Origin: Liolophura sinensis
Taxonomy: Eukaryota; Mollusca; Polyplacophora; Chitonida; Chitonidae
Length of the DNA stretch: 64,000 bases
NCBI RefSeq assembly: GCF_032854445.1
Contig: NC_088302.1
Coordinates: forward strand, 54,282,046-54,346,045
Direction: 5' to 3'
The position numbers and the translations under genes are program-made. The notes under the pieces were generated by a model that worked only from the letters and a program-made list of their open reading frames with translations, was not told where the DNA came from and made no database searches. Shown here piece after piece: positions 13,101-21,800 of this stretch. Numbering within the stretch: position 1 is the first letter of the stretch; the number at the start of each line of letters is the position of its first letter.

Positions 13101-16100
13101 AAGCAATGCCTGGGGAGAAACAGTAAGCCGTCTACTGGGGAGAAGTGGTAAGACCGTAAGCCATGCACAGAGGAGAAGTGGTAAGCTATGTTTGGGGGAA
13201 GGACAGTAAGCCGTGTACAGAGGAGAAGTCGTCATTTATAGAAGAGGAGTGGTAAGTAATACCTGGGGAGAAACAGTAAGCCATCTGCTGGGGAGAAGTG
13301 GTAAGATGGTAAGAGATGCACAGAGGAGAAGTGGTAAGCTGTGTTTGGGGTAGGACAGTAAGCCGTGTACAGAGGAGAAGTCGTCATTTATAGAAGAGGA
13401 GTGGTAAGCAATGCCTAGAAAGAAACAGTAAGCCATCTGCTGGGGAGAAGTGGTAAGACCGTAAGCCATGCACAGAGGAGAAGTGGTAAGCTATGTTTGG
13501 GGGAAGGACAGTAAGCTGGGTACAGAAGAGAAGTCGTCGTTTATAGAAGAGGAGTGGTAAGCAATGCCTAGAAAGAAACAGTAAGCCATCTACTGGGGAG
13601 AAGTGGTAAGACAGTAAGCCATGCACAGAGGAGAGGTGGTAAGCTGTGTTTGGGGTCCGTGTACAGAGCACAAGTTATCATTTATAGAAGAGGAGTGGTA
13701 AGCAATGCCTAGAAAGAAACAGTAAGCCATCCACTGGGGAGAAGTGGTAAGACCGTAATCATGCACAGAGGAGAAGTGGTAAGCTATGTATGTGAAGGGA
13801 GGAAGGAGGTTAATTAGTGTGCCCAAAATGTATATCCTAAGCAATATATAGGGGAATTGATGTGTTGTGCAGTATGGGGTTGGGTGGGGAAAGGTTATGT
13901 AAAGTCTGGGAATGAAAAACATTTAGGCGTTTTAAACGACAAATAAATGCTTCACATCACAGGAAAAGTTCATTTCATAAATCCTGATTTATGTATTCAA
14001 ATTAATCAATAAACAAGTCTACACTTAATCGTTCAGGTGAAGTTGGAGGTTTTTTCCGACGGTGTGAAAGGAGTATGGTTCCTGTTTGACGGCCTGGGAT
14101 CTACCGTGGAAAGTTGGTTCTCACAATCGCGCTTGATTGCCTCCCCTTATCAAGATCTCAAAACTGGTGATTTCAATTTTTTCCGCTTGAGTGGGTAAGT
14201 CCATTGGGATATTAAACTTCTGTGCCACAACTAAATGCCACTTATTAGCATACAATAGCATAAATCAGCTATTGGCCGACGATTTGTTCATGTATCACTC
14301 AGCTATTCAATCTGGATTGCATTTACCACTAAATATGAGCTGCTGAATCTGGAGACGAGAACGTGAAAAGCTCGACATACACGAGAACGTGTAAAGTTCT
14401 ACATACACGAGAACGTGTCGTGTAAAGCTCGACGTACACGAGAACATGTAAAGCTCGGCATACACGAGAACATGTAAAGCTCGACGTACACGAGAACATG
14501 TAAAGCTCGACGTACACGAGAACATGTAAAGCTCGACTCAACTGGTCGTAGGGAGTTCGTCCCAGTCGCTGATGGTCATACAACTATGGGACTATTGACG
14601 GGCATGGGCTTACAACTACTGGAGTACAACTACTGTCGCGGCCTTATTCCTCATACACGAGCGCGTATGACCAGACCCAACAGTCGAGTTGAGTTGAGTT
14701 GGGTCTTTAGCTCCCGTGTATGCGGAACTTCAGAGCTGCTGCTCTTCCAAAGTCATCATAACCCACAGATGCCAGCTGTTTCACTGTTGGGAATGGCCTC
14801 GACCTTTGACTTTTGAGTTGATGTTTCTTCACACGTGTCTGGTATGCGAGAACCTTTCTATGCATGGTGTGGAGGTAAAAACTATTTGGCAAAGATGATG
14901 ACCAAAGACAAAAAAAAAGTTATGCTTCAGATTAGCTAAAAAATTGTATGACCTTGAATATAATAAACAATTGAATTATGTAATACCAAGTTTAAACCAA
15001 TAAACGATCTGTTGTACGCCATCCATTTTAGACGTTGCTTCACCACTGGGACATATAAATATTACAAAAAAATAAAATGTACTCAGTGAAATTACATGTA
15101 CATCATTACTAGATAAGAGTGGGTTGAAATTTACGTTTACATTTGTTTCAGGGATGCGTTGAACGACCGCCAATTCCTCATTAATAGACACTATGGAGAC
15201 ACCTGCCCAGAGGATTGTGGGTATTTTTTTGTATCTAAGAATGATTCCTCCCCAAGTTGTAGCTACGACAGCAAAAGCGCCGCCCCCATGATTATCTACG
15301 CGAAGAAGAGTGCTAACTGTGTGGCTTACGAAACTGAAGGTATTTTTGTTTCTTGATAATTTTAAGATTTAAGGCCATGTTTTACCTAGGCATTTTGGAT
15401 TGGAGACTAGCGATTGACTTACCGAAGTGAACAGAACTGAAGAAAGCGAAATCTTGGACCAAATTGAATGCCTTCAGTTTAATTTTATCATAACTTGTGG
15501 GATCTTCGAACTTCCTTTTCCCCCAAATACCGTGTTTAATCTTACATGGGCTCTATTTGTGCTTTCTTTATTCTCATCAGGATTTCATCCGAAAACGAAA
15601 ATAAAAGTGAAAAAGCTATCTAAAAATGCCAAATAAGAGAGTTTGGTCAATGGTGTTTCCGTTGACGCTTACTTGCCAATAAAATCAAGACATAAACGGT
15701 CAGCTGTAAGTGGTTTTCAGTCAATGTACTTTCGAAGCCGTCAGTATGTAGAATCTCTTCTGTTTTTCTCAACCCTAAGCACGAGTTATACCTTTCCAGA
15801 TAATTTACCATGAAATAATAAATGAGTTCAGATAGAAAAAGAGTGCAAGAATCAAATTGTCGTACGATTGGTGTCTGAGTTTTATGCCCCATTTGTTTGC
15901 GTCAGCGATATATATTAGTGTACGATTCGTATCTATGATGCATATTTGCTCACGATTTATCTATATTTGTGTGCGATTTGTTTGTAGAATGTTCACTGTT
16001 TGCTTCAGTGAAGTACAATTCTCTAAGGATTGTGTCTATGATATATAGTGCACGTGTAGCCTACAATTTGTTTCTGGGGTACTGTGTAACCTGTGTACAT

Positions 16101-16221
16101 ATTTCTTTCATATATACTAAACATTCTGTCACTTTGTGCTTCCTCCGCAGACGGCACGCTTTTCGGGGACAGGTTGGTGATATCCGCGAAAGTGTGTAAC
16201 GTAGACCTCTGGATTGATTAG
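3600..16221 (+). CDS. Secreted cysteine-containing protein, 232 aa, five exons
   Basis: Coding exons join 3600-3696, 12191-12375, 14037-14194, 15152-15339 and 16151-16221 (699 nt including TAG). Junction phases are 1, 0, 2 and 1, each flanked by GT and AG. The product starts with a signal peptide, followed by a mature part with six cysteines and one N-glycosylation sequon (NDS). Its pattern (WKMVFKAASGDG near the start, then SWFSQSR, FFRLSG, then RQFLINRHYG, then CPEDCGYFFV) resembles, from memory, a family of uncharacterised secreted proteins common in lophotrochozoans. I know no assigned function. Length and one-domain layout suggest an extracellular soluble protein. It is convergent with the large - strand gene. 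A missed small exon in the 8.5-kb first intron cannot be excluded, but the phases do not require one. Confidence 0.8.
3875..4174. repeat. Compound microsatellite (CATA)n-(CACG)n-(CA)n-(CATA)n
   Basis: Within intron 1. CATA/CACG tetranucleotides lead to a run of CACGs, an uninterrupted CA run of roughly 85 bases, then pure CATA to the end. Long frames of Thr-His or Cys-Val on either strand are artefacts of the repeat. Confidence 0.95.
4175..4950. other. Intron 1 sequence, nothing recognised
   Basis: Between the microsatellite and the 43-bp array. No exon with splice sites and no transposon signature recognised. Confidence 0.35.
4951..5468. repeat. Minisatellite, 43-bp unit, about 12 copies
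   Basis: Unit runs CAGGTAATGGAATGGGTACA then AAGTTCTCAGCGCTTTCAGC and ATG/ATA. Spacing of the GGTAATGG landmark is 43. Copies are over 90 percent alike by eye. Each unit carries CAG|GTAAT, which resembles a 5' splice site in the direction of the host gene. Confidence 0.92.
5797..6363. repeat. Minisatellite, 50-bp unit with internal inverted repeat
   Basis: About 11 copies of a 50-bp unit: TGCCAGATCCAGGTAGATTA, TCCTTATTAC, ATCTGGATAG, then TCTCCCTTAA or TCCCCCCTGG. CCAGAT at the unit start pairs with ATCTGG 24 bases later, so each copy can fold into a small hairpin. The two tail variants tend to alternate. CCAGGTAGA is also donor-like. Confidence 0.92.
6600..7200. repeat. Diverged tandem copies, roughly 125 bp
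   Basis: The words TTGTTTTGACATGACAATAA and AGCTGAACA-ATTCA recur about three to four times at irregular spacing near 125 bases, for example near 6715, 6970 and 7110. They look like an old, degraded tandem duplication. The rest of 6364-7420 shows nothing else I recognise. Confidence 0.45.
7832..9082 (+). pseudogene. LINE ORF1, gag-like with CCHC knuckles (degenerate)
   Basis: An open frame of about 416 codons. There is no in-frame ATG at its beginning. The same frame continues upstream as sensible protein (YNRLKELVGSGPNVLKGLI) but is cut by TGA at 7820-7822. The region CHICDSTEHFKAHC is an intact CCHC knuckle. The second knuckle has Trp where the first Cys should be (WLKCKQAGHFQKDC). An Asp/Asn-rich low-complexity tract (about 8265-8400) and a Ser-rich tail follow. 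Such ORF1 proteins bind element RNA. This is element-derived and not a host zinc-finger gene, because the endonuclease follows directly. Confidence 0.75.
9168..10002 (+). pseudogene. LINE ORF2 endonuclease fragment (frameshifted)
   Basis: Starts with ATG and KILQWNCRRLRCNLAELQML, the typical start of an EEP endonuclease in LINEs. QETLMTD, then LLLGDFNAHSVLWGD and GSDHFPTILTLQ follow, giving the catalytic-core Asn, Glu, Asp/Asn and terminal Asp-His motifs. The frame breaks near 9380, has an in-frame stop at 9603-9605 (after SERN) and shifts again near 9720. No reverse transcriptase motif follows. A dead copy. Confidence 0.75.
10130..11195 (-). pseudogene. DIRS-like retroelement gag remnant (degenerate)
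   Basis: Read on the - strand, the region gives broken pieces in order: a Pro/Ala-rich leader with ATQVAEEVIRILQGRL, a GTIPSTITELIW segment near 10870, then FDIYMSLYCSKYPDQITGLI and RYYDENFRKRY near 10480-10610, and finally CSKCGGKYSLSHS near 10240. From memory this order (a segment ending in a Trp, then YDxxFR, then a Cys-rich CxxCGG motif) matches gag-like proteins of DIRS/Ngaro elements in mollusc genomes. Stops and frameshifts are frequent. It sits inverted and directly next to the LINE end. Confidence 0.5.
11420..11790. repeat. Minisatellite, about 58-bp unit, 6 copies
   Basis: Unit: TCACATTGTACATGTTCCTC, ATTCTTCACCAAAGTCTTTT, GTGACCAAGTTTACTTAG. The first spacing is 58. One copy carries a duplicated AAAGTCTTTTGT. 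In intron 1. Confidence 0.88.
12191..12375 (+). CDS. Exon 2 of secreted protein
   Basis: Follows a TTTTGTTTCAG acceptor and ends at AACAG|GTAGTT. It encodes GRCEWKMVFKAASGDG near its start and DYRILDNWGHLITKQ at its end. It enters in phase 1 and leaves in phase 0. The first cysteine of the mature protein (GRC) is here. Confidence 0.85.
12436..13795. repeat. Complex minisatellite, about 152-bp higher-order unit
   Basis: Fills most of intron 2 of the secreted-protein gene. Short purine-rich subunits (GAGGAGAAGTGGTAAG, CAGTAAGCCATG) build a higher-order unit. The landmark TCGTCATTTATAGAAGAGG recurs near 12761, 12914, 13080, 13229, 13381 and 13533, so the period is close to 152 bp. A G-run sits at about 13031-13048. 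Nearly every subunit carries GTGGTAAG, which looks like a splice donor. Confidence 0.88.
14037..14194 (+). CDS. Exon 3 of secreted protein
   Basis: Acceptor GTTCAG, donor AGTGG|GTAAGT. It encodes VKLEVFSDGVKGVWFLFDG, then SWFSQSRLIASPYQDL and FNFFRLSG. Phase 0 in, phase 2 out. No cysteines. Confidence 0.85.
14356..14535. repeat. Minisatellite, 26-bp unit, about 7 copies
   Basis: Unit: ACGAGAACATGTAAAGCTCG plus ACGTAC, spacing 26, in intron 3 of the secreted-protein gene. One copy carries a short insertion (CGTGT duplicated). Confidence 0.88.
15152..15339 (+). CDS. Exon 4 of secreted protein
   Basis: Acceptor ATTTGTTTCAG, donor GAAG|GTATTT. It encodes DALNDRQFLINRHYGDTC, then CGYFFVSKNDSSPSC (with the only N-glycosylation sequon) and MIIYAKKSANCVAYETE. 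Four of the six mature cysteines lie here, so this is the disulfide-rich part. Confidence 0.85.
16151..16221 (+). CDS. Exon 5 of secreted protein, with stop
   Basis: Acceptor TCCTCCGCAG. It encodes DGTLFGDRLVISAKVCNVDL and ends WID then TAG at 16219-16221. It carries the last cysteine. Confidence 0.85.
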
Positions 16222-16324
16222 CGGGCATCCTGCCTTACCTCATTAACCAACATTCACTGCGTTATGCAACAGGCTCAGGCATTCCCATCAGTCATTTCTG
16301 TAACTATTCAACTTGAATATACTG

Positions 16325-16330
16325 AATAAA
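16325..16330 (+). terminator. Poly(A) signal AATAAA
   Basis: Canonical AATAAA about 104 bases after the stop codon of the secreted-protein gene, a plausible short 3' UTR. Confidence 0.55.
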
Positions 16331-16407
16331 CATATTGTGAATCAAAAAGTCTCCGCCTTGAGATACCCTTTTATCCTACTGGCCAACAGTCGTTTAGGTC
16401 TCAGGTG

Positions 16408-16480
16408 CTTTATTTGTTTGGTGTTTTACACTGTACCCTGAAAGATCATTTCCTTTATATGGCGGTGCTGTGGTTCATGG
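16408..16480 (-). mobile_element. Diverged SINE tail fragment
   Basis: TTTGGTGTTTTACACTGTAC followed by a degraded ATTTCCTTTATATGGCGGTG resembles the SINE tail. It is heavily mutated and the extent is uncertain. Confidence 0.4.
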
Positions 16481-18544
16481 ATGAACGAAACCGAGTAGAC
16501 CGTGGAGAACCTCAGAAGTATTCCAACTCGCCACCCTGTTGGCATTTCATCAGTTATAAAGAGCTTTGTGGTGCTGAGACAGCGAAGACCAACCCATTTC
16601 TACAGCAAACAATTCCAAAATAAATGTGGAAAGAAGAGAGGTTTAAAGCTGCTCCATACTCATGTGAGAAACCGTTCATCAGAATGTCAAAATAACAAAA
16701 TCAGCTAACATACATGTAGACGTAGATGTGTTTTGTGTGCTGAAGAAATTAGGAAAATGGCAATGAAAACCCATGTAAGGAAATTATCTCAATCCGGTCT
16801 GAAAGATTTGTCGTACCGACTTAATTCCTAATTTCTTAATTCATAATTCCTAAACACGGCAAAATGGGAAATGCCACTCCATTTTAGTCCATATGTACAA
16901 ACGGGATGACAGAGCCTCTCCCGTTCTCATCCGACACCCAGTCGATAAGACAAATCCCACTCTGTGAACGCTGTTTCCAGAAGAAACCTTTGAAAGATTC
17001 TCACTATAGACCACAAAACCACATCAACGACTGCCAAGTTACAGGGTGTTAAAGACATAGGACTGTCAAGAATCTGTGCTATTAGTTTCACATGCACACG
17101 GCCCCTCTTTTCTTTTTAAGGTATTAAAGTTAAAACAGAGAACACTTGACATTACTCCGGCAAACACCGGTTGCCAGCTTCAGTGAGTCTGATGGGGGAA
17201 GTTAACCTTACACCGATTGACTGTATACTGACACTAGATATGACACCCCACTCATTCACTGTATACTAACACCAGCCATGACACCACACCCATTCACTGA
17301 ATACTGCTGACACCAGACATGGTACTTCACCAATTCACTGTACCACTGATACCATATATGACACCCTGTCAATTCACTGAATACTCTTGACACCAGACAA
17401 GACACCTCACCAATTGACGGTATGCATTGTAATTTACTCTATACTGCTGACACCAGACATAATCACCCCCTCCCACCCGACTCCAAATTCAATGAACATG
17501 CTGAATACTGACACCAGACATTACACCCTGCCAATTCACTGTATACTGCAATCAGACCTGACACTATGTCTAGTCACAAAAACGAAAGCCACAGAGGCCA
17601 TTTGTGAGATTTGATCACGTGTAGCCAATTGGCACACAGGTCTTCACAGATGTACGTTTCATACACGTGTACGCACTTATCCCACCTGAAAAGTCCAAAA
17701 TCAAAGTATCAGTCATTCGTTTAAAATTCAGCAACATGTAGTTTATTGTGTATTTGTCCCAACATGAAAAATATTATCACAGTCTGAGGTGGACGGTTCA
17801 AATGTAAATAACATCCAAACATCTAGATTATGCGTACATGATTTACGCAAAATCATGCAAAAATAAAAGTAAACTCTCTTGTCATATACACATGAATAAC
17901 AAACAGGTTTTGCAGTTAAATAATAAATCTTAACTGTGAAATAATCTGTATCATATACATGTACTACATAACATCCTTACACGAACCCCCTTAGCCATTC
18001 ATAAGACATGTTTTACCAGATGGTTACACAAAGGATGTGGTTCAATGTCTTCACCCTTCTTTGAAGAATTAATTACCAATACTGAAAAACCATACAAAAG
18101 TGATAACTCGATAGTAGAAGTATGCATCTGCACATATAACTGTCTTAGACTTGTACAAGATTGCACAAAAACCGCTCTATATCCGTGTAAAAATATATGT
18201 ACTCTATCAACATGTATGTTTTTGTAACAAACAAAAATGCTAGACAGTATAATACAAAAAATATACACAAGTATATACAGGTAAATGTTCATAAAACGCT
18301 GACAAAGTATAAATGTTTTAATGGAAAATCACTTTGGTCTAACAAGATCTGTAAGTCATCATACATTTTAACAAAATTTAGTCACAAAATATAAACATAG
18401 TCTATAAAATATCACATATGATAAAAGTTGGACGGGAACTGTAAATACAGTTTGGCAAATAACATGACACAGACATTGGCTTGTTATACACATAGCCTCA
18501 CTTTTGGCAAAAAAAGAGAGTAAACATAGCTGAGAAAAATTTAA
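16481..18544. other. Convergent intergenic region and probable 3' UTR of the large gene
   Basis: Between the end of the + gene and the stop codon of the - gene. It holds the diverged repeats listed separately (17.2-17.6 kb). The part next to 18545 should be 3' UTR of the large gene. TTTATT at 17742-17747 (AATAAA on the - strand) is one candidate poly(A) signal. No further gene seen. Confidence 0.4.
17205..17565. repeat. Old diverged minisatellite, about 38-41 bp unit
   Basis: About nine imperfect copies built on CTGTATACTGACACCAGACA and TGACACC-CACCAATTCA. Copies differ in length and sequence, so the array looks older than the others in the window. Confidence 0.6.
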
Positions 18545-18841
18545 TTAAGCACTGTCCTCAACATTATCACTGTCCATTGCACTCAGAATTCTGGTTTTCT
18601 CCATTTCCAATGAGTTCAATGTTTCTCGACACTGATGAATTGTTTGGCTCAGCGTTTTGCGCCTGTTTTGGGCTTGACCTTTGCCCTTTTCTGTTTCCAA
18701 GGCGATTTCAGCTTCCAGCTCATCTTCCCACCCAGAAAGCCTTTCTTTGGTTTCCAAAATACGATGAGAGACAGTAGCAAAGTCTTCTAGAAGTAAGTCA
18801 TTCCTTTCTGTATGGTCCTTATCAGTTGCTGGGGGCTCAGT
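18545..18841 (-). CDS. Window exon 43: last exon with stop codon
   Basis: Acceptor CACTTTCAG. Encodes TEPPATDKDHTERNDLLLED, ETKERLSGWEDELEAEIALE and ends MDSDNVEDSA then TAA. A final helix followed by an acidic tail. No recognisable C-terminal interaction motif. Confidence 0.85.
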   Translation of the reverse strand, partial: TEPPATDKDHTERNDLLLEDFATVSHRILETKERLSGWEDELEAEIALETEKGKGQAQNRRKTLSQTIHQCRETLNSLEMEKTRILSAMDSDNVEDSA

Positions 18842-21800
18842 CTGAAAGTGAAGTGCAGTTTCAAGTCAATTTCAATATTGTACTGTCATATAACTTCAAA
18901 GTTACTTCAAGGTCAAGGGAAACATGTTTGTGAAGTGTACAGCTTTGACGCCTTGACAACATTGCAAGCAAAAGCACTTAGGTCCAGGTCAGTGAGTGCA
19001 TATTTAAGAATATAGATCTTTACATCTGAAAGCTGAACTGTGAGGAATGAAAACAGATCTCCGATCCAGAGGATTATCTCCATGCACATAAGTTTCTATG
19101 TGCAATAAACATGTTCCTTACATACATCTAGGTGGACATCCAGCAAGGCAAACTGCAAAAGATCATGCTAAGCTTTACAAGAAAAGGCAATGTATTCAAC
19201 CCCTACAAGTAGGTCAAATGCTGGAGGATGAAATTTGGAGTTAATGATATGTAAACTAGTGATCCCATTTACTTACTGACAGCTGGTTGGCTGATGCCTG
19301 AAGATACTTTCATTATCTACATATACATAGAGGATATACAATGAGTGACCATTATATCAGAGTGGTGTAATTGGGAACACGAAACACAAAAATCTCGCAC
19401 TGCGGATTTCATAAATCTGATATAATGCTACACGGCTTGCATATCCTATGTATCCCGTATTTATCTCGAATGGTGTATGTGGCTGATAGAGAAGGCAACA
19501 TCTGTTTGTTTTGAAATGTATGTAAATGAGATGTAGACTGATATCAATGTATGTGAAAAGGTTGTGACCAAACTACATATTTTCCAAAATATAGTTCTAG
19601 AAAATATTGAGCAAGTGTGTGATTTCTGTGAACAGAAAACATAACACAATCCATTAGTGTGATAGACGACGAGCTTTAACTTCTTTCGAAAATATCAGCA
19701 TTCATAACTGCTCATTTGTCCAAACATATGGCTCCAAAAGTGTGACCTAAATCTCTCTGACACCATGCAATAACTTACAGGTCGAGAGTAGCTGTGATTT
19801 CGAAAATCATACTGAACAAAACATTCAAATTTAGACTTTAAACGCACACAATTCCTTTCAAAACTAATTTGCTGGTCTTATTAACCATCATGGAACTTGG
19901 AGAATTCAACAAAACAGTGTCTATGATATTTCAAAATCACACTGAATCCGTTTTGGGCTTTCCATGACATGGTAGATCTGATGTTGAATCAAAAGGTCAA
20001 AGTGGGACCAATTATCATGTTCGATGTGGAAAATAGAATGAACTACATCTAAGAATATTCTTGAGGTACACCAGTTGCAGACGAATCTACAAAGTAGTAA
20101 GGTAAGTTTGTAGGTGTTTTATTTCATGAAAATCTGTTACCGAGGCATGCCGCTGTCCTAGACGCCTGACACAGTGACTGTTGAACTTGTGTTTGTTAGT
20201 ATCAGTACCTTGTTTTAGGTGTGTGCAGTGTCAAGCGTTTCATTTCCTTTCACCAAAAATGGCTATTTTTGACATTTCACAGAGACAAATCTTATTCCTA
20301 TCCAGTGTACCAAAAACCTGAAAATTTGCATCACTGTTGTTATATCACTGAGACTGGCAAATTATGGGAAAAATGTACTTGCAGACTGTTGGTTGTTTCA
20401 TGCCTCTAAATCATTCACCCTATCTACTTACAGACCAGTGGTTGTCTGGTGCCTCTAAATCATTCACCCAGATAACATGTACTTACGGGCTGTTGGTTGT
20501 CTGGTGCCTCTAAATCATTCACCCAGTTTACATGTACTTGCGGACCGTTGGTTGTTTCATGCCTCTAAATCATTCACCCTATCTACTTACAGACCAGTGG
20601 TTGTCTGGTGCCTCAAAATCATTCACCCAGATCACATGTACTTACGGGCTGTTGGTTGTCTGGTGCCTCTAAATCATTCACCCAGTTTACATGTACTTAC
20701 GAACTGTTGGTTGTTTCATGCCTTTGAATCATTCACCCAGTTTACATGTACTTGCGGACGGTTGGTTGTTTCATGCCTCTAAATCATTCACCCAGTTTAC
20801 ATGTACTTGCGGACTGTTAGTTGTTTCATGGCTCTAAATCATTAACCCAGTTTACATGTACTTACGGACTGTTGGTTATTTCATGCCTCTAAATCATTCA
20901 CCCAGTTTATATGTACTCGCGGACGGTTGGTTGTTTCATGCCTCTAAATCATTAACCGAGTTTACATGTACTTGCGGACTGTTGGTTGTTTCATGCCTCT
21001 GAATCATTCACCCAGTTTACATGTACTTACAGACTGTTGGTTGTTTTATGCCTCTAAATCATTCACCCAGTTTACATGTACTTGCGGACTGTTGTTTGTT
21101 TCATGCCTCTAAATCATTAACCCAGTTTACATGTACTTGCAGACTGTTGGTTGTTTCATGCCTCTGAATCATTCACCCAGTTTACATGTACTTACAGACT
21201 GTTGGTTGTTTCATGCCTCTAAATCATTCACAGAGTTTACATGTACTTGCGGACTGTTGGTTGTTTCATGCCTCTAAATCATTAACCCAGTTTACATGTA
21301 CTAACGGACTGTTGGTTGTTTCATGCCTCTAAATCATTCACCCAGTTTACATGTACTTACGGACTGTTGGTTGTTTAATGTCTCTGAATCATTAACCCAG
21401 TTTACATGTACTTACGGACTGTTGGATGTTTCATGTCTATAAATCATTAACCCAGTTTACATGTACTTGCGGATGGTTGGTTGTTTCATGCCTCTAAATC
21501 ATTCACCCTATCTACTTATAGACCAGTGGTTGTCTGGTGCCTCTAAATCATTCACCCAGATAACATGTACTTACGGACTGTTGGTTGTTTCATGCCTCTG
21601 AATCATTCGCCCAGTTTACATGTACTTGCGGACGGTTGGTTGTTTCATGCCTCTAAATCATTCACCCAGTTTACATGTACTTGCGGACTGTTGGTTGTTT
21701 CATGCCTCTAAATCATTCACCCAGTTTACTTGTACTTGCGGGCTGTCGGCTGTTTCATGCCTCTAAATCATTCACCCTATCTACTTACAGACCAGTGGTT

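Noticed and set aside
12435-13922. Frames on the - strand with a Pro/Ser/Tyr-rich repeat
   Set aside because: Translation of the 152-bp higher-order repeat in intron 2 of the + gene.
14586-14898. Short frames on both strands between the 26-bp array and exon 4
   Set aside because: No splice sites that fit the neighbouring exons and no recognisable protein pattern.
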